This document shows positions 34,577 through 46,770 of a stretch of DNA of 64,000 nt, in pieces. Both the position numbers and the translations under genes were made by a program. This DNA is from Acestrorhynchus altus (Eukaryota; Chordata; Actinopteri; Characiformes; Acestrorhynchidae), in NCBI GenBank assembly GCA_034509495.1, contig CM067511.1, positions 25,455,700 through 25,519,699 of the forward strand, written 5' to 3'. The notes beneath the pieces were generated by a model. That model did not search any database, was not told where the DNA came from, and was given only the letters and a program-made list of their open reading frames with translations. Positions within the stretch are counted from its first letter, which is position 1, and every line of letters starts with the position of its first letter.

Positions 34577-35428
34577 CAGTGCCTTGCAAAATTATTACTA
34601 CCCCATGGCATATTTCATGTTTTGCTACCTCACAACCTGGAACAAAAATGGATTATTTGAGGGTCTGCATCATCTCATTTACAAAACATGCCTACAACTT
34701 TCAATATTTCATTTATTTTCATTGTGAATAAAACAATAAACAGGACAGAATAACAGAAAACCTCAGTTTGTTTAACTATTCACCCCCTAAATTCAGTACT
34801 TAGAAGAGCTCCCTTTTGCAGCAATTACAGCTGCAAGTCACTTTGGTTAAGTCTCTGTGAGCTTGCCACATCTTACCAGTGGCATTTTTGCCCCATTACT
34901 CAAGGCAACACTGCTCGTTTCCCCTTAAACCACTAGAATGTTGCTTTGTCTGTATACTTTGGGTCTTTGTCCAGTTGGAAGGTGAACCTCAGTCCCAGTC
35001 TTAAACCAATGACAGACCAAAACAGGTTTTGCTCAAGAATATCCATGTATTTAGCATCATCCATCTTCCCCGTGACTCTGACCAGTTTTCCAGTCCCTGC
35101 TGCTGAAAAACAGCCCCACAGCATGATGCTGCCCCCACCATGTTTCAATGTGGGGCTGGTGTTCTTGGGGTGATCAGATGTGTTGGTTTTGCATTTTCCG
35201 TGCTGGCTGAACAGTTTAACCTGACCAGGGCATCTGACATACCTCCATACATTTGGGGAGTCTTATGGCAGCTCTTCCCTAAAGCCCAGCTCAATGGAGT
35301 GTCCAGCTTATTGTGGTCATATGGACTGATCCTTCAATATCTGCTTGGGATGTAAATGTTTAAAAAACATTTAACTACAGTTTGTAATATAACAAAATAG
35401 ATCAAAAGCTTGAAGCTTGAAGGCACTG
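34577..35428 (-). mobile_element. Internally deleted Tc1/mariner element
   Basis: Terminal sequences TACAGTGCCTT (34575) and AAGGCACTGTA (ending 35430) are inverse of each other and include the TA target duplication, giving an 852-bp element. The inside contains GCAGCAATTACAGCTGCAAG (reverse of the transposase C-terminal region) and transposase core sequence on the minus strand. The two terminal repeats have drifted apart beyond the outer 11 bases, so this is an old copy. Confidence 0.92.
34930..35150 (-). pseudogene. Tc1 transposase core fragment
   Basis: The minus-strand frame starts with KHGGGSIMLWGCFSAAGTG, the region before the second catalytic aspartate. It continues KMDDAKYMDILEQNL and reaches FQLDKDPKYTDKAT, the degenerate form of the QQDNDPKHT motif holding the second catalytic D. 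The DNA-binding N-terminus and the C-terminal acid are not in the same open frame. About 70 residues remain out of about 340. Confidence 0.93.
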
Positions 35429-35430
35429 TA

Positions 35431-36156
35431 TGAGAAAAATGTGTCTGTCCCTTTAAAGGAACACATTCACACTGAAGATAGAGTGACTCAATTTTCCTTA
35501 TGTTCACTTCTGGAAGTGACTTGCATTCCCAGTACTGATGGCTATATCTAATCAGGAGGGTACATCAGCTCCTTCTCCCCCTCTAAACTTCTCATATATA
35601 TTTACTTAGCGGAAGTTTTTGCATCTGACACGCTCTGGCTTCTCCCAGGCCCAGACTTCATGCTGAATGATAATTCAGGCCTGGGGCACATAAGCAGTGC
35701 TGTATTGGCGGTGTGCTGCTGAAGAAGGGGGAGGTGTTTGGAAGATAAATTTTTCACTACACTCTTCTTCTCTCTTACTTTCTTCAGTGAGATTATGCAT
35801 CTCTGGACCTGGAAGGGAAGCAAGTCTGAGTCTAAGCTGTTTAGACGCATTGGAAATCTTGTGGAGCTGTGGCTGTGGAGCGGATGATGGAATTATCAAA
35901 TCGTTCAACTTCTTTCTGGAACGGAGAAGGAGTCTGCGTTGAAGGTGTCTTCACAGGGAGGAGTGATTGTGGGGGCAATGCATGAGGTCTGTTTATATAC
36001 CCATTCATTTATGAGGGAGCCAGTAGTGGGGCCAAAGTTCCTAAAGTAACTGAGAAGAATGGGCAGGAAACAGAAAACTCCTCACCAATTTGTCTTTGTA
36101 CATAGACGTTTTTAGATCTGCACTGGACGTCCTTGAAACTATAACTTAACTGTTTT
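35431..36156. other. No gene or recognised repeat
   Basis: Unique-looking sequence. The 81-residue plus-strand frame at 35697-35942 has no recognisable domain. Confidence 0.5.
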
Positions 36157-36157
36157 G

Positions 36158-36290
36158 GCTCAGCGGTCTGATGTGCTAACTCTATGATCCAAGGATTGCA
36201 GGTTTGAATCCTGGGTCATGCAGCTTGCCATCAGCGTCCGGAGACTGAGAGAACAAAATTGGCCATGCTCTTTCTGGGTGGGTAAATGGC
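36158..36290 (+). mobile_element. tRNA-derived SINE, family C
   Basis: Head GGCTCAGCGGTCTGATGTGC (A-box region), B box GGTTTGAATCC at 36201-36211, then CATGCAGCTTGCCATCAGCG, GGAGACTGAGAGAACAAAAT and TGGCCATGCTCTTTCTGGGT. Only the 5' part of the family is present; the tail seen at 30640 is absent. Confidence 0.85.
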
Positions 36291-36379
36291 AAAAACTCAA
36301 CCCTTAATAAATCATTAAAACGATAACAAAAATAAGACTGTGACAGTAAAAATATTGCTCCTTCACTCTCCTAACCTGG

Positions 36380-36570
36380 CCAGAGTTTGAGCAGCACTAG
36401 ATTTACGGACAGTTCTGCATCCAGCCAAGCAATGGGGAGGGAGAGACATCCTACTCAGGGAGTGAGGCCAATTATGCTCTTTGGGACTCCCAGCCATTGA
36501 TAGCTGTAGCCACTAGGGATCGAACCAGCAATCTCTCCTCTACAGCAGTAGGTCACTGCAACAGAGTTGA
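36380..36570 (-). mobile_element. tRNA-derived SINE, family C, inverted copy
   Basis: On the minus strand: GCAGTGACCTACTGCTGTAG (A-box region), GGTTCGATCCC (B box, 36516-36526), GCTATCAATGGCTGGGAGTC and AGAGCATAATTGGCC. It is diverged from its neighbour at 36158 but has the same plan. The two copies lie tail to tail about 90 bases apart. Confidence 0.75.
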
Positions 36571-37344
36571 GGTTAGGAGAGTCAATGCCCCTGGGTTTCA
36601 TCTATGCTAACAATTTAACAGGACCGAAAAGCCTTCACAATCTAATCCCACGCTATTTAACCCGGTTTACTCTGGACACCCACACTACTGCACCACTGCT
36701 GTATTCTTTTCTTTCCCGTTTTCTTGAGGTTTTGGGGGGGTTTCGAGTTGGAGAGAGCAGTGGGAGAGTTCCTGACATGACTGCAGCTGCGGTGCCGTTG
36801 TGGGGAGTCAGGATACACCAGTAGCGCCCCTGGCCAAGGTGTACCTTCACTCGACCAAGCCGCATGCTGCACTCCTCTGGTACATGTATAATTCAGCTCG
36901 TCGTCCACTGCTGCTGTCAAAACACTCCAAGCCTTCAATACCATCACACTCCTTTTCCCCTTCGCCAATTCCTATTCATTCTGAAAGAGCAACGGTGCGC
37001 GGCTAGTTAGGCTGCACCTGAGGCTTTTCACTGTTCTAGGACTTGTTGGCATTCCCTAGGGAACAGAACAACAAGGTGGAATAATGCAGCAAAGGGCAAT
37101 CAGGCAAGAACAGTGACTGGAGTAAAGATAATATAAAAACCTAATTTAAATTGAATGCAGGAAGTTGACTTTTAAAAAGAAACTGCTTCAACAACACTAA
37201 ACAAAGCATTCCAAAAGACAAAGTTGCTTATATTCCACATTTTCCAGCCATATGATCCATGACTATGACCATGTTCCAGCAGACATTTCTCGTAACAGAA
37301 CCTTTCGGTTATTGTGCTTTTAATGCATATGCAAATGATCGCTA
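36571..37344. other. No gene or recognised repeat
   Basis: Unique-looking, slightly more GC-rich sequence. Overlapping frames of 70-103 residues on both strands at 36653-37006 have no recognisable motifs. Confidence 0.5.
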
Positions 37345-37440
37345 GTCTGATTGGCTTAGTGCTAACGATAGCGCTAGCGGCTCCTAAAGCACTAACACAA
37401 GGATTGTATGTTCAAATCCCAGGTCATGCTGGACAAACAA
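37345..37440 (+). mobile_element. tRNA-derived SINE head, family C
   Basis: GATTGGCTTAGTGCTAACGA (A-box region) and CAAGGATTGTATGTTCAAAT with CCCAGGTCATGCTG match the head at 36158 (CAAGGATTGCAGGTTTGAAT, CCTGGGTCATGCAG). The copy is truncated after the head. Confidence 0.7.
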
Positions 37441-38335
37441 GAGTGGTCTTTTAAGTAACTATTTATGCTCAAAATGGAAGCTTAGAAGATGTTCTTGTAG
37501 GTTGTCTTGCCTAATCTGCAAGCATTTACGGTTTATGGCTTTGAATTGACCACAAAAATCATTTAAAATCATTTTATTACTGTGTAGAAACAGGCAGACA
37601 TGCTGAGTATTTGCTAGTCCATGTGTCACAACCACCTTATTAGTTATGCTTGCCTCACCTGAGATGTACATGAGCAAAGAGGCAATGAGTTTACCCACCA
37701 TCCTCCTTCCCAGCAATGTTCTGCTAAAGCATGAGATCATTAATTGTGTGTGATCATTAACTGGTGTGCATGCGTCTGTGTGGGGTTGATCATTAACTGT
37801 GTGTATGTGCTTGTGCAGGTGAGCAGCAAAAGGTTCAGACCACCATTAACCCAGGCCTGGATAAGCGAGGCTTGGGACCACCGCATAGAACCAACAGCTT
37901 GTGCTAATAATTATTAGATGCCAATCAAACAAGTGTGCCTGAGAGGTCTAATTAGACCAGTCGTCCTCTTGCTGGCCTGACAATTAGCATTTTTAACATC
38001 TTTACTTTTTTCTCTGCCTCTACATTGATGAATTCTAGACACCCTTATGCACAGCCCTAACAACACATTGCACATGTAAGAGGGTAGTGTCAGGAAGAAG
38101 CAACGACCACCATGCTGTGTGATGGAAATGTAAGGTGCCAATTAGTCCATTAATGTTCTGCCCACGAATGTGTTTGTATGTCAACTGTGGCAAAGTTGGA
38201 GAAGCTTAACCGAATTTGTTCATCACCCTAAGGATAAGATTTAGCTCCAAATACAGCTGCTAATAAAAGACCTAAATTGGTCCCATCACCTCAAAAGAAT
38301 GTCCAAGAATTTCAGAGACAGCTACTTGTAGGGAT
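37441..38335. other. No gene; small tandem repeat at 37735-37800
   Basis: Contains three spaced copies of GATCATTAA(C/T)TG in GT-rich sequence at 37735-37800. The part at 37870-38000 has several ATTAG/CTAAT cores and may be regulatory, but I cannot support it further. Confidence 0.45.
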
Positions 38336-38339
38336 TGCA

Positions 38340-38590
38340 AGAAAGGCAAATAAGAACCCCACTTGATTGCAAATGTCTTTCAAGATTTAGACTCTGGAGT
38401 CGTGGTAAACTGTTACAGTTCAGGACCACATGCACAAATGTGGCCTTCATAGAGGAATCACCAGAAGAAGTATGTATCTCCTTCCTTATCAAAAACTGTA
38501 TAACAAAACCACTGCATAAAACGGACAAAACAAAGGTCATCAGGTGTGCTTTAGCCTGCAGACACAACTGCCCTTTTTAGATAACACTGG
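38340..38590 (+). mobile_element. Possible Tc1 transposase relic
   Basis: The segment with TGCACAAATGTGGCCTTCAT and GAGGAATCACCAGAAGAAG resembles the middle of fish Tc1 transposase genes, where a frame reads roughly C-x2-G/AF-M/IEES-x-EE. Here a frame reads CTNVAFIEESPEEV. No terminal repeats were found. The match is weak and rests on this one region. Confidence 0.4.
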
Positions 38591-39360
<770 letters not shown>

Positions 39361-39384
39361 ACACAAGTGAGCACAAACCAACAA

Positions 39385-39560
39385 CACAATGACACAGTGG
39401 ACATACATGACCGGAGCAGTGGGCAGCCTCCACTGAATGGGGAGCACTATGGGGGTTGGATGCCTTGCTCAAAGGCATGTCAGTCAAAACCTATGAGATA
39501 TTGGACTCAAATCAGCAACCTTCCAGTCACAAGGCTGATTCTCTTATGTTCAGGCCAGGA
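39385..39560 (-). mobile_element. tRNA-derived SINE, family B
   Basis: On the minus strand: GGCCTGAACATAAGAGAATC (A-box region), CTGGAAGGTTGCTGATTTG (B-box region), GACATGCCTTTGAGCAAGGC and CTCCCCATTCAGTGGAGG. Its tail points to the left, into the large GT/GA microsatellite. Confidence 0.8.
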
Positions 39561-39909
39561 AATTCATGTCAAAATTGTAGTTGACAGGCAATTCTGATGG
39601 ACGGGATTGCTTTTTGTCTTTTAAGGATTTGGAAGGAACATTGCTCCACTTCCAGTCAAGAATTGCTTCTTGAAGTCAATAGGAGTTGACTTTGCTCACT
39701 TCTGCTCACAAACTGGGCTGTTCATGGCTGGAAACCTGTAATCAGGACTAAGGACACATTTCTGCTGGTATGTGAATGATGCAATGTGTTGTGTTCATTG
39801 TACAGCTCATGAAAACTCCAATGAGGTCTGTGTGTAAGGTGTGGTTCAAGATGGAGGTCTTTGACAAGATTTGGGTCTTTGATTGAGGTGATAGTAAATT
39901 TGAACCACA

Positions 39910-40135
39910 GTGACTACTGACCTACTGGACAAGCAGATCTTGTGGGGTTGTTCTTCTATACAGCCTTCAGTACCTAGCAAAAGTGGTCCAAGAAAGGACA
40001 ATCGGTACTGGCGACAGGGTTCAGGATCATGGGAACATAAGGCTCAACATGGAGGCCCCTACCAAGGGGGCAATCTACCAAGGTCTATGTACCAGATTCC
40101 AGATGACTCATTCAGAGGTCATATATATGTATGAA
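39910..40135 (+). mobile_element. Internally deleted Tc1-like transposase remnant
   Basis: One open frame carries KSGPRKDNRYWRQGSGSWEH, an N-terminal transposase stretch of a Tc1-like family, and 30 residues later MYQIPDDSFRGH, which corresponds to the C-terminal CQIPQDTFRG motif. The DDE core between them is missing. A DNA stretch TGGAGGCCCCTACCAAGGGG marks the start of the C-terminal part. No terminal repeats were identified. Confidence 0.7.
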
Positions 40136-40458
40136 CAGAAATTAGAGCTTCTTATCTGGGCAGTAAGTGTTCATTTGCCTGGTAAAATACTAATTTTTGA
40201 ATAAATTCAAATAACATTAATATACACAGTAGTGATTTTAAGTCACTGTGTTCATTAAAGCATTTGCATATACACACACACACACACACACATACACAGT
40301 TGTTACTGTAATATTGCTGCAGATTGTAAAAGTGTGCTCTACCACTGCTACTAAGTACAATATTCAATTTCCCATACAATGGTGTATTTCCTGTCCAAGG
40401 AATATTTCTGACTTGTGCTCAAGTGGGCTCTGGATTCACTTTGACCTTGGCCATGAAG
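40136..40458. other. No gene; short (CA)n
   Basis: Contains a short CA run at 40271-40298. Confidence 0.6.
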
Positions 40459-40752
40459 TAGGGCTGGGTAAAAAAGACAAAAAATCACCAACAATATATT
40501 TTAGCTCAACAGCGAAATATAATATACAATATGTGTTGTGCGAAAAAAACAAACAAACAAAAAAACATTAAATTCTTCTTACTATATTTAAACATTTGAT
40601 CATTTCTTTTCTTTAAAAATACCAAGTCTTATGCTCCCTCCATAGTGTGTATTTGAAGTGGATGGGAGCAGACTAGAGGGTGTGGAGCAAAGCAAGGGAG
40701 CAGAAAATATCCCACATCCCAGTATCAATATAAATATTGCTATGCTGCCCTA
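40459..40752. mobile_element. Palindromic MITE-like element
   Basis: Starts TAGGGCTGGGTAAAAAAG and ends TATTGCTATGCTGCCCTA, with inverted outer ends and internal AATATATTTTAGCT and ATCCCAGTATCAATATAA. It is related in end structure to 32353-32519 but longer, possibly because of an internal insertion. Confidence 0.55.
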
Positions 40753-43393
40753 CCAAGAATGAATAAGAAGATAGATGGATGAAATGATGGACAGATAGAA
40801 TCTTGTTTCCTATAGACTAGAGGATCTATTCACTAATTCTTGTGGTTGAAAGGCAACATGTCATTTGATCAGGGTGCCCAAACTTTTGCATGGTAATCAA
40901 AAGACATACATTTAGTGATATTCTACCATTTCTATTATTTCACCAGACTGATTGCAGTCATGGGTACACAAGCCTACACACATTTCCCACCAGTTTGTAC
41001 ATGACCAACACTCATTAACATATAAAATGCAAAATATGATATTATTCACTTTCATTCCCTGTCACTTTTAATCACCATATGCAATTACACAATGTGGGCG
41101 TGATGCGGCCTCCATTAGCTTATGCTCAGCATCAAAAACAGAACTAAGTGCCACATAGTTGCTAAGGTTGCAATCTAACTCCACCACACAAAAATATCAC
41201 AACTCATCTTCTGCTCCGTCCCCAGCAGCCTTGAATCCTGAATTCCTGCCATGAGTTGCCATTGCAGCATCTTGCCATGCCCACAGGAGTTGAAAAGGCA
41301 CAATTGCCTGGGCTGGCACACCTTTTGCTCAGCCTGGCTTTCATTTTGTTTTTTTGTTTTTTTTTGGTCTTGCCAGGGATCATATAAGGACAGCTTTCAA
41401 CAGTTCACAGTGAGCAATGCAAAGTGACAGCACATACTCGATTAGCATGTGTTGTGTAACCAAACTAAATCAGGCTCGATTTCCCTGCAGTATCTCAGCT
41501 CAAAGATCAGTGAAATGACGGAAATTCAAGCTAAACACCCTCGCTGGCAGTTAGGATGACCTTAACAATATGATGCATGTTTGTGTTCTATGCACCCATG
41601 AGCCGAGGGACTGATGTTACTTCCCAGTTTTGGCCCTTAAAGCAAAGCAAGTTTCCTTTGCCCACTCTGACAACATCTAACAGAAGCAACTTACAACACT
41701 GGCCCCTTTAACCTTAAAAAAAAGTGAAGGCGAACCGAAAAAAAAAAACAAGCTCAAAAACAAAGCAACACTGTTTCATTAGAGACTTAGGAGGGATGAA
41801 GCAGGGGGTTAAGATTTTGTTTGATCATCAGTTTGTTCTGGCAAAAACAAAAAAACTGCATTTGGCAAGAGCAAGCTACTGCAACTGCAAAATCAAGAAG
41901 TCAGAAGGAATTAAAATCTCAGTGCATAAACACACTTCATTTCTCAGAACCACATGAAGAAAGAGCACCATACAGTTTTAAAAACAAGACAACAGAAAGC
42001 GTTGCTTTGGAGCAATGCCTTAAAACACTCCTCGCCCTGTGAGACACTTTGATGGACGTTTATATAGAGTTTGTATAATCCCCATAGAAAAGCACAGTCA
42101 GTAGAGTTAGATGCTCAAGAGCCAATGCCCGATGCCAAATATCAGTTAGAGAGGTATGGAGCCTCCAGCATTGAGCGGTGGAGCAGAGGAACACTGGAGT
42201 GATGGAGTTCCATCAAGCATTCGATAGTGGATAAATATCCCAGTGTCTTAAATGCCGAATACAATTAAATCCCCACAGCAGTTTTTCAATGTACCAGAAC
42301 AACAAAGAATGGTAGAGGGTGTTATTCATTTTTAGAAGGAAAAAACTGGGAATTATGAAATATAGTAAAGAAAAAAAAGGAAAAAAACAAAGAAAAACAG
42401 TGAGAGAGAGCCAGAGATCAGTAAATCTGTTCACTTTTCAAAAAATGTATTTCTGCTGCCAGAACTTTTGCAGAAACAATTTCTACAAATGTACTGATAG
42501 ATTTGGCACAAGGCACCAAAAGTTCAAGCCTTTTTCAACACTAGAGCAATGTGTATACGGATATGAATATGGACATTTTACTTACACCGTTTTGCACTGA
42601 CACTACACATGTACAGGAGAGGATTCATGTGCACCACCTGTTCTTTCTTTGTGTACTGTACTGCCTCCTGCACAATGTTTATGCAATAAAGTTCTTTATT
42701 ATTCATAATTATTTGATCTGTAGCTCAGTAGTAGCTTAATAATGTGAATACTGTGCTGTTATCTGTTATTACTGTGCTAATACTGTGTTAGTACTGTGCT
42801 CTTTTGCCCTATTTTTTCTCATTTTTAATTGTTTTTCCCTTCAAATTTCTTAATTTGGGTGATTTTTGAGGTTTTTTGTTTCCTTTAGGGAAATGTGTCA
42901 TCAAAATATGAGTCATCAAAAATGCATCACCACGGAAATCACAGGGCCCTATATACAGTATAACCCAATGAACCAAATAAGTCTTCTGAGTTAATTAAAT
43001 TGCACATGCTTGAATGGGCAACACACAGAAGACAGCTAGCTATAGACAAAGGTGGAGAGATTATCTGCTACATCACCAAAGACAATGTTAGCTAACATGC
43101 TAACATGACAAAACCTTCAGAAAGCATGAAGAATCCCTTCACTATAATACAAACACCACAAGCATCTTAGCTAAGCTTTCAGCTGACAAGCAGTTGTACT
43201 CTATAAAAGAGCTGAAAGGTCATCAGGGTAATAAAGTTAAAGGCTACACAAGATTGTTTTGGTGATATACACATCCCACCACCACGTCAGAAGTATATAT
43301 TAAATAGGAAATAAGGAAACCTTCTTTGGGTATTGAGAATTAGTAGTGCAAACTCATATTGTTTGTATGATCATAATGAAAACCTCAAGCTTA
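40753..43393. other. No gene; one poly(A)-signal-like 3' end
   Basis: Unique-looking sequence with A- and T-rich runs at 41342-41370 and 41720-41750. At 42684 GCAATAAAGTTCTTTATT follows a pyrimidine-rich stretch, like a transcript or retrotransposon 3' end. Imperfect tandem copies of TACTGTGCT follow at 42747-42800. Confidence 0.45.
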
Positions 43394-43616
43394 GTAGGGA
43401 TGTCCTGATCAAGTTGCGATCAAGTCTCTAAATACTGAGGATCAGTCGATATAGCTATCCAATCCAGTCTTTGTGTTTGTATTAGTAATACAGTCCCACA
43501 GTTTATTTATTTCATTAATACATAACTTTATTTTTAAGTAATGGTTTATATAATGAAACTTTCTGGGCTCTTATTTTATAATCCAGCCTGCCTGCAAGAC
43601 ACTGCAGTCAAATCTG

Positions 43617-43665
<49 letters not shown>

Positions 43666-43980
43666 TAGTAGTAGTATTAGTAGTAGTTGTACAAACACTA
43701 GACGGATTTGTTGCTGGTTGACGATTGCTGTGAAATAACTTTTACAGCAAGGTGAATGTGCTATACCATGTGTGCCTCCTCTTCGTTCTGAACTCTCCTC
43801 AGAGCTGATTTAAAAACAAAGTGCTTCTACCAAAACAGTGTTCCTGTTGCCATAATACGTTTATAATAGCTTCGGATATCATGTTATGTTGTCATGTTCC
43901 ATTGCAAAACAGCAGTGTTTGACACTGTTAAGCTCTTCTTTAACCTGTTCCTGTCAGTTTCTGACAGCCGCTGGGGCTGA
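43394..43980 (+). mobile_element. Unclassified ~600-bp repeat, copy 2
   Basis: Same order of conserved blocks as 20540-21200, in the same orientation, starting TAGGGATGTCCTGATCAAG and ending near CAGCCGCTGG. The internal microsatellite is GT followed by GTA repeats (43616-43690). The GATGTCCTGATCAAG start is close to what I remember of hAT-derived fish repeats, but no transposase or clear right terminus is visible. Confidence 0.7.
43616..43690 (+). repeat. (GT)n(GTA)n microsatellite inside repeat
   Basis: About 22 GT units followed by about 9 GTA-type units, at the position homologous to the TG run in copy 1. Confidence 0.95.
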
Positions 43981-44499
43981 GAAAATGTTCATCACTGGCA
44001 TCTTGACCAAAATGGTGCTCTGAACACTGGTAAAAAACTAAGATTCACTGATGTACACTGATCACTGGATTGCAAACCAAAAAAAAGATCACTTAAATAA
44101 AAACGGTTCATATCAATGCAATAGTGAGGAGTTGTGATGATTAAGACATGCAGCTCTCTACATTTGTGTAGATTCAAGCCTTGTACTTCAGTTTAAAACT
44201 AAAGAGCCAAACTGTTCTCCAAACCGATTTAGACTGATAAGTTGAATCTGGGATGAAAGGACCATTGTGAAAATTTGATTTGCTAATTATTTAATTTTTT
44301 AAATAATAATAATAATAAAGGCTGCCATATATATTGTTTGCAAATTATTGATACAGTATTGTTCTTTGCAGTGCTGCTATCACAGAAAGATGCAATACAA
44401 AAATGAGAACAATCACAGTCCTAAACCAATTACTAGCTTCAGGTGAGTGTGTTTTGATGACTGGGTATTCATGTAATCCAAAAGCAGCCAACTGTTTTG

Positions 44500-44530
<31 letters not shown>

Positions 44531-44845
44531 CTTGCGGAAAACCTACTGCTAGCTCATTCTGCTCTGGCTCTACTCTCAGCTACTCCTCTACTCTGCTCCC
44601 CTCCACTACATTCACACACACTATGTAGGGGGCATAAGACTGTTTATAAAGAATTAATGATGATCAAATGTTTAATGTTTAAATATCTCGAAAAAAAGTT
44701 GGTAGAAGGGTTTCATATCTATTACATTGTAATCACATCATATGACATATCGCCAATCAGCTAAAATATATCAGTATATCATTTTTTTTGTCCAAATATC
44801 CCAGCTCACCTACCAATTGGGAGAGTGTCGTGTATAATCTTAAAT
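43981..44845. other. No gene; AT-rich with (TA)n
   Basis: Has a TA run at 44501-44530. The part at 44690-44815 contains CATATCGCCAATCAGCTAAA and AAATATCCCAGCTCACC, similar to the interior of the palindromic elements at 32353 and 40459, so it may be a third eroded copy. Confidence 0.5.
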
Positions 44846-44850
44846 GGGGA

Positions 44851-44945
44851 GGGTTCAAAAATTATTTAGAAAAGCAAAGGTTCTATTTAGAACAATGAAA
44901 ACCCCAAGAACCCTTTGGATGCTTAAATGTTTATTTGGTAAAATG
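44851..44945. repeat. Eroded copy of the GGTTCT/AGAACC repeat
   Basis: AAAGGTTCTATTTAGAAC and CCCAAGAACCCTTTGGATGC resemble the palindromic GGTTCTATATAGAACCCT unit at 58166-58392. Confidence 0.55.
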
Positions 44946-45289
44946 GTTATTCAAATGCAAGGAAAATGTACATATGGTTATTTATAAGGGGAGTAAAAAG
45001 GAGTTCAAATAATCAAAATAGAGTATAAAGGCATGAACAATGTATTTGTAGATTATGATAATATTATGAAGATGAAAGACAATTTTGGAAGGTGAGTAAT
45101 GTATCAAACAGTACAATAAGATATTTAGCAACTAGCAAAGGTCCTGAAACATCTATCACGTGTTCTTGGGCCCTACTAACAAGTACCTCAGCTTTTAGTG
45201 ATTCATTTTAGTGATGCCCATATTTTGACATACAGCTGTGCAGCCCTAAACAATTAACTTCAGATAGCTCTGGGAGGCTCCCACACGCC

Positions 45290-45530
45290 ACCTAGTAAGG
45301 TATCAGAGGCCTAATTCAGGCTCATTAAAAACGATGCCACTGGAGCTGAACCAAACCAAGTGCTTCAGGCTTTTGGGGAGAGGGTGAACAACCGAGAGCG
45401 AGGGATTGAGCATGATCCTCCCACGGAGCGTCCTCATCAGAGTCTCAGAGGACAATTGTACAGTTAATTAAAGAAGGATATGGATGCTCAACCACCTCCA
45501 TTTATAATCCCAGGCCCTGAAATGGCAGCA
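45290..45530. promoter_or_regulatory. Candidate conserved non-coding element
   Basis: High-complexity block with GGCCTAATTCAGGCTCATTA, GGACAATTGTACAGTTAATT and CCATTTATAATCCCAGG. Repeat-free and of balanced composition; function inferred from texture only. Confidence 0.3.
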
Positions 45531-45579
45531 TAGCACATCTTAGAGAAGGGCAGCCTCAGGGGGGGTCATGGTGGAATGG

Positions 45580-45960
45580 ATAAGGACAAGCCACTAATCG
45601 CTTATGTTAAATCCTCCATTAAAACAGCACTTCTTCCCAAAAAGCCAGCAGGTCAATTCACAAGCCTGCCCTCGACGTTCACACTGAATTATCTGGCTGC
45701 TGCCTCAACAGTGGAGCACTTAGCATAAAAGTAAAAGGTAACATACGCTAGTTGATCTCTGGAACATACATCTTACAACAATTCTTGAGTGGCTCCGATT
45801 TTTTTTTTTCCTTCCAAAAGCTGATCTAATTGCACTTCTTCAGGCTGGTGAAGAATCTTTTTGAGCTATTATCATTTCAAAGGAGGGTACGCCACTGCAC
45901 TGCATTACATTTGCAAGAGATTATTCTGTGTGCATTTTGCCACGATATAGTCTCAATCCA
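45580..45960. promoter_or_regulatory. Weak candidate conserved non-coding element
   Basis: Relatively complex sequence with ACTAATCGCTTATG, GATCTAATTGCAC and CATTTGCAAGAGATTATTC, broken by a T run at 45801-45811. Lower confidence than the neighbouring block. Confidence 0.22.
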
Positions 45961-46595
45961 TCTGTTTGAACTCCATATAGGATGAGGGTATTCAACCTAG
46001 GGGTCGCAAGATAATTGAAGGGAAGGATATTTTTGAGAATGGTCTGATATTTCTGAGTGACATTTCCATTAAATCTCTCAAATATGATATCACATCATCA
46101 TTATAAGGAAAGTGGCTATGGGAGTCAAGCCACACGTCCAAGTGATGCAGCTCACAGCAACAGTTAGACTAGTAATGGCTAGAATCCTTTTGACATTCAA
46201 GTACAAAGCACCAAAAATGAAAGTTTGTTGAACTCAACCCAAACTAAAATCATCTAGAGTAACAAACATCTAGCTATCTTCAGCTGCACTGTACTTTTGA
46301 GTTTGTGATCATTTTTCAGATTCGGGATCTTTGTGTTGAATCAACTTATAATAGATGATTCATCAATAGGAGTTTAGTAGGTTGCCACTGGCAAATGGAT
46401 AGTGTTTGCATCATGAAACCATAAGATAACTCACACAAAGAGAAACTACAGTGATGTTGGATTTAATCATTTCAAACGAAACCCTAACGTTTGTCATTGG
46501 CTCCTGGGAACATCGATTTACATACTTTCATCCTTTACTCACAGTCAGTGTGTAGTCATACCCCAAACTACCTTCTTATAGGTGTTCAGTTTTAT
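45961..46595. other. No gene or recognised repeat
   Basis: Unique-looking AT-rich sequence. Confidence 0.5.
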
Positions 46596-46599
46596 TGTG

Positions 46600-46770
46600 T
46601 GTGATGGTTGGCTGCTTGGCCTCAATGAAAGCTGCAAGAACAAGTTACCATTTTATGTACTGCTGTTCATTTTTTTTACCACTACTGAGTCTGGTTCTAT
46701 GCAAGCAGTGTTCCCTCTTGCATTACAACAAGATTATATAGTCAATGTGTTTGGCAGTTTAATAAATCAA
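46600..46770. repeat. Diverged interspersed repeat, copy 2
   Basis: Counterpart of 1160-1330 in the same orientation, sharing TTGGCTGC.TGGC, TGTACTGCT, CTATGCA, CAAGATTATA, and GTGTTTGGCAG followed by TTAATA. Between shared blocks the two differ by small indels. Class unknown. Confidence 0.5.

Noticed and set aside
36201..36211. tRNA-like B box suggesting a tRNA gene
   Set aside because: The A and B boxes belong to a SINE head; no cloverleaf with an acceptor stem forms, and the same body recurs elsewhere.
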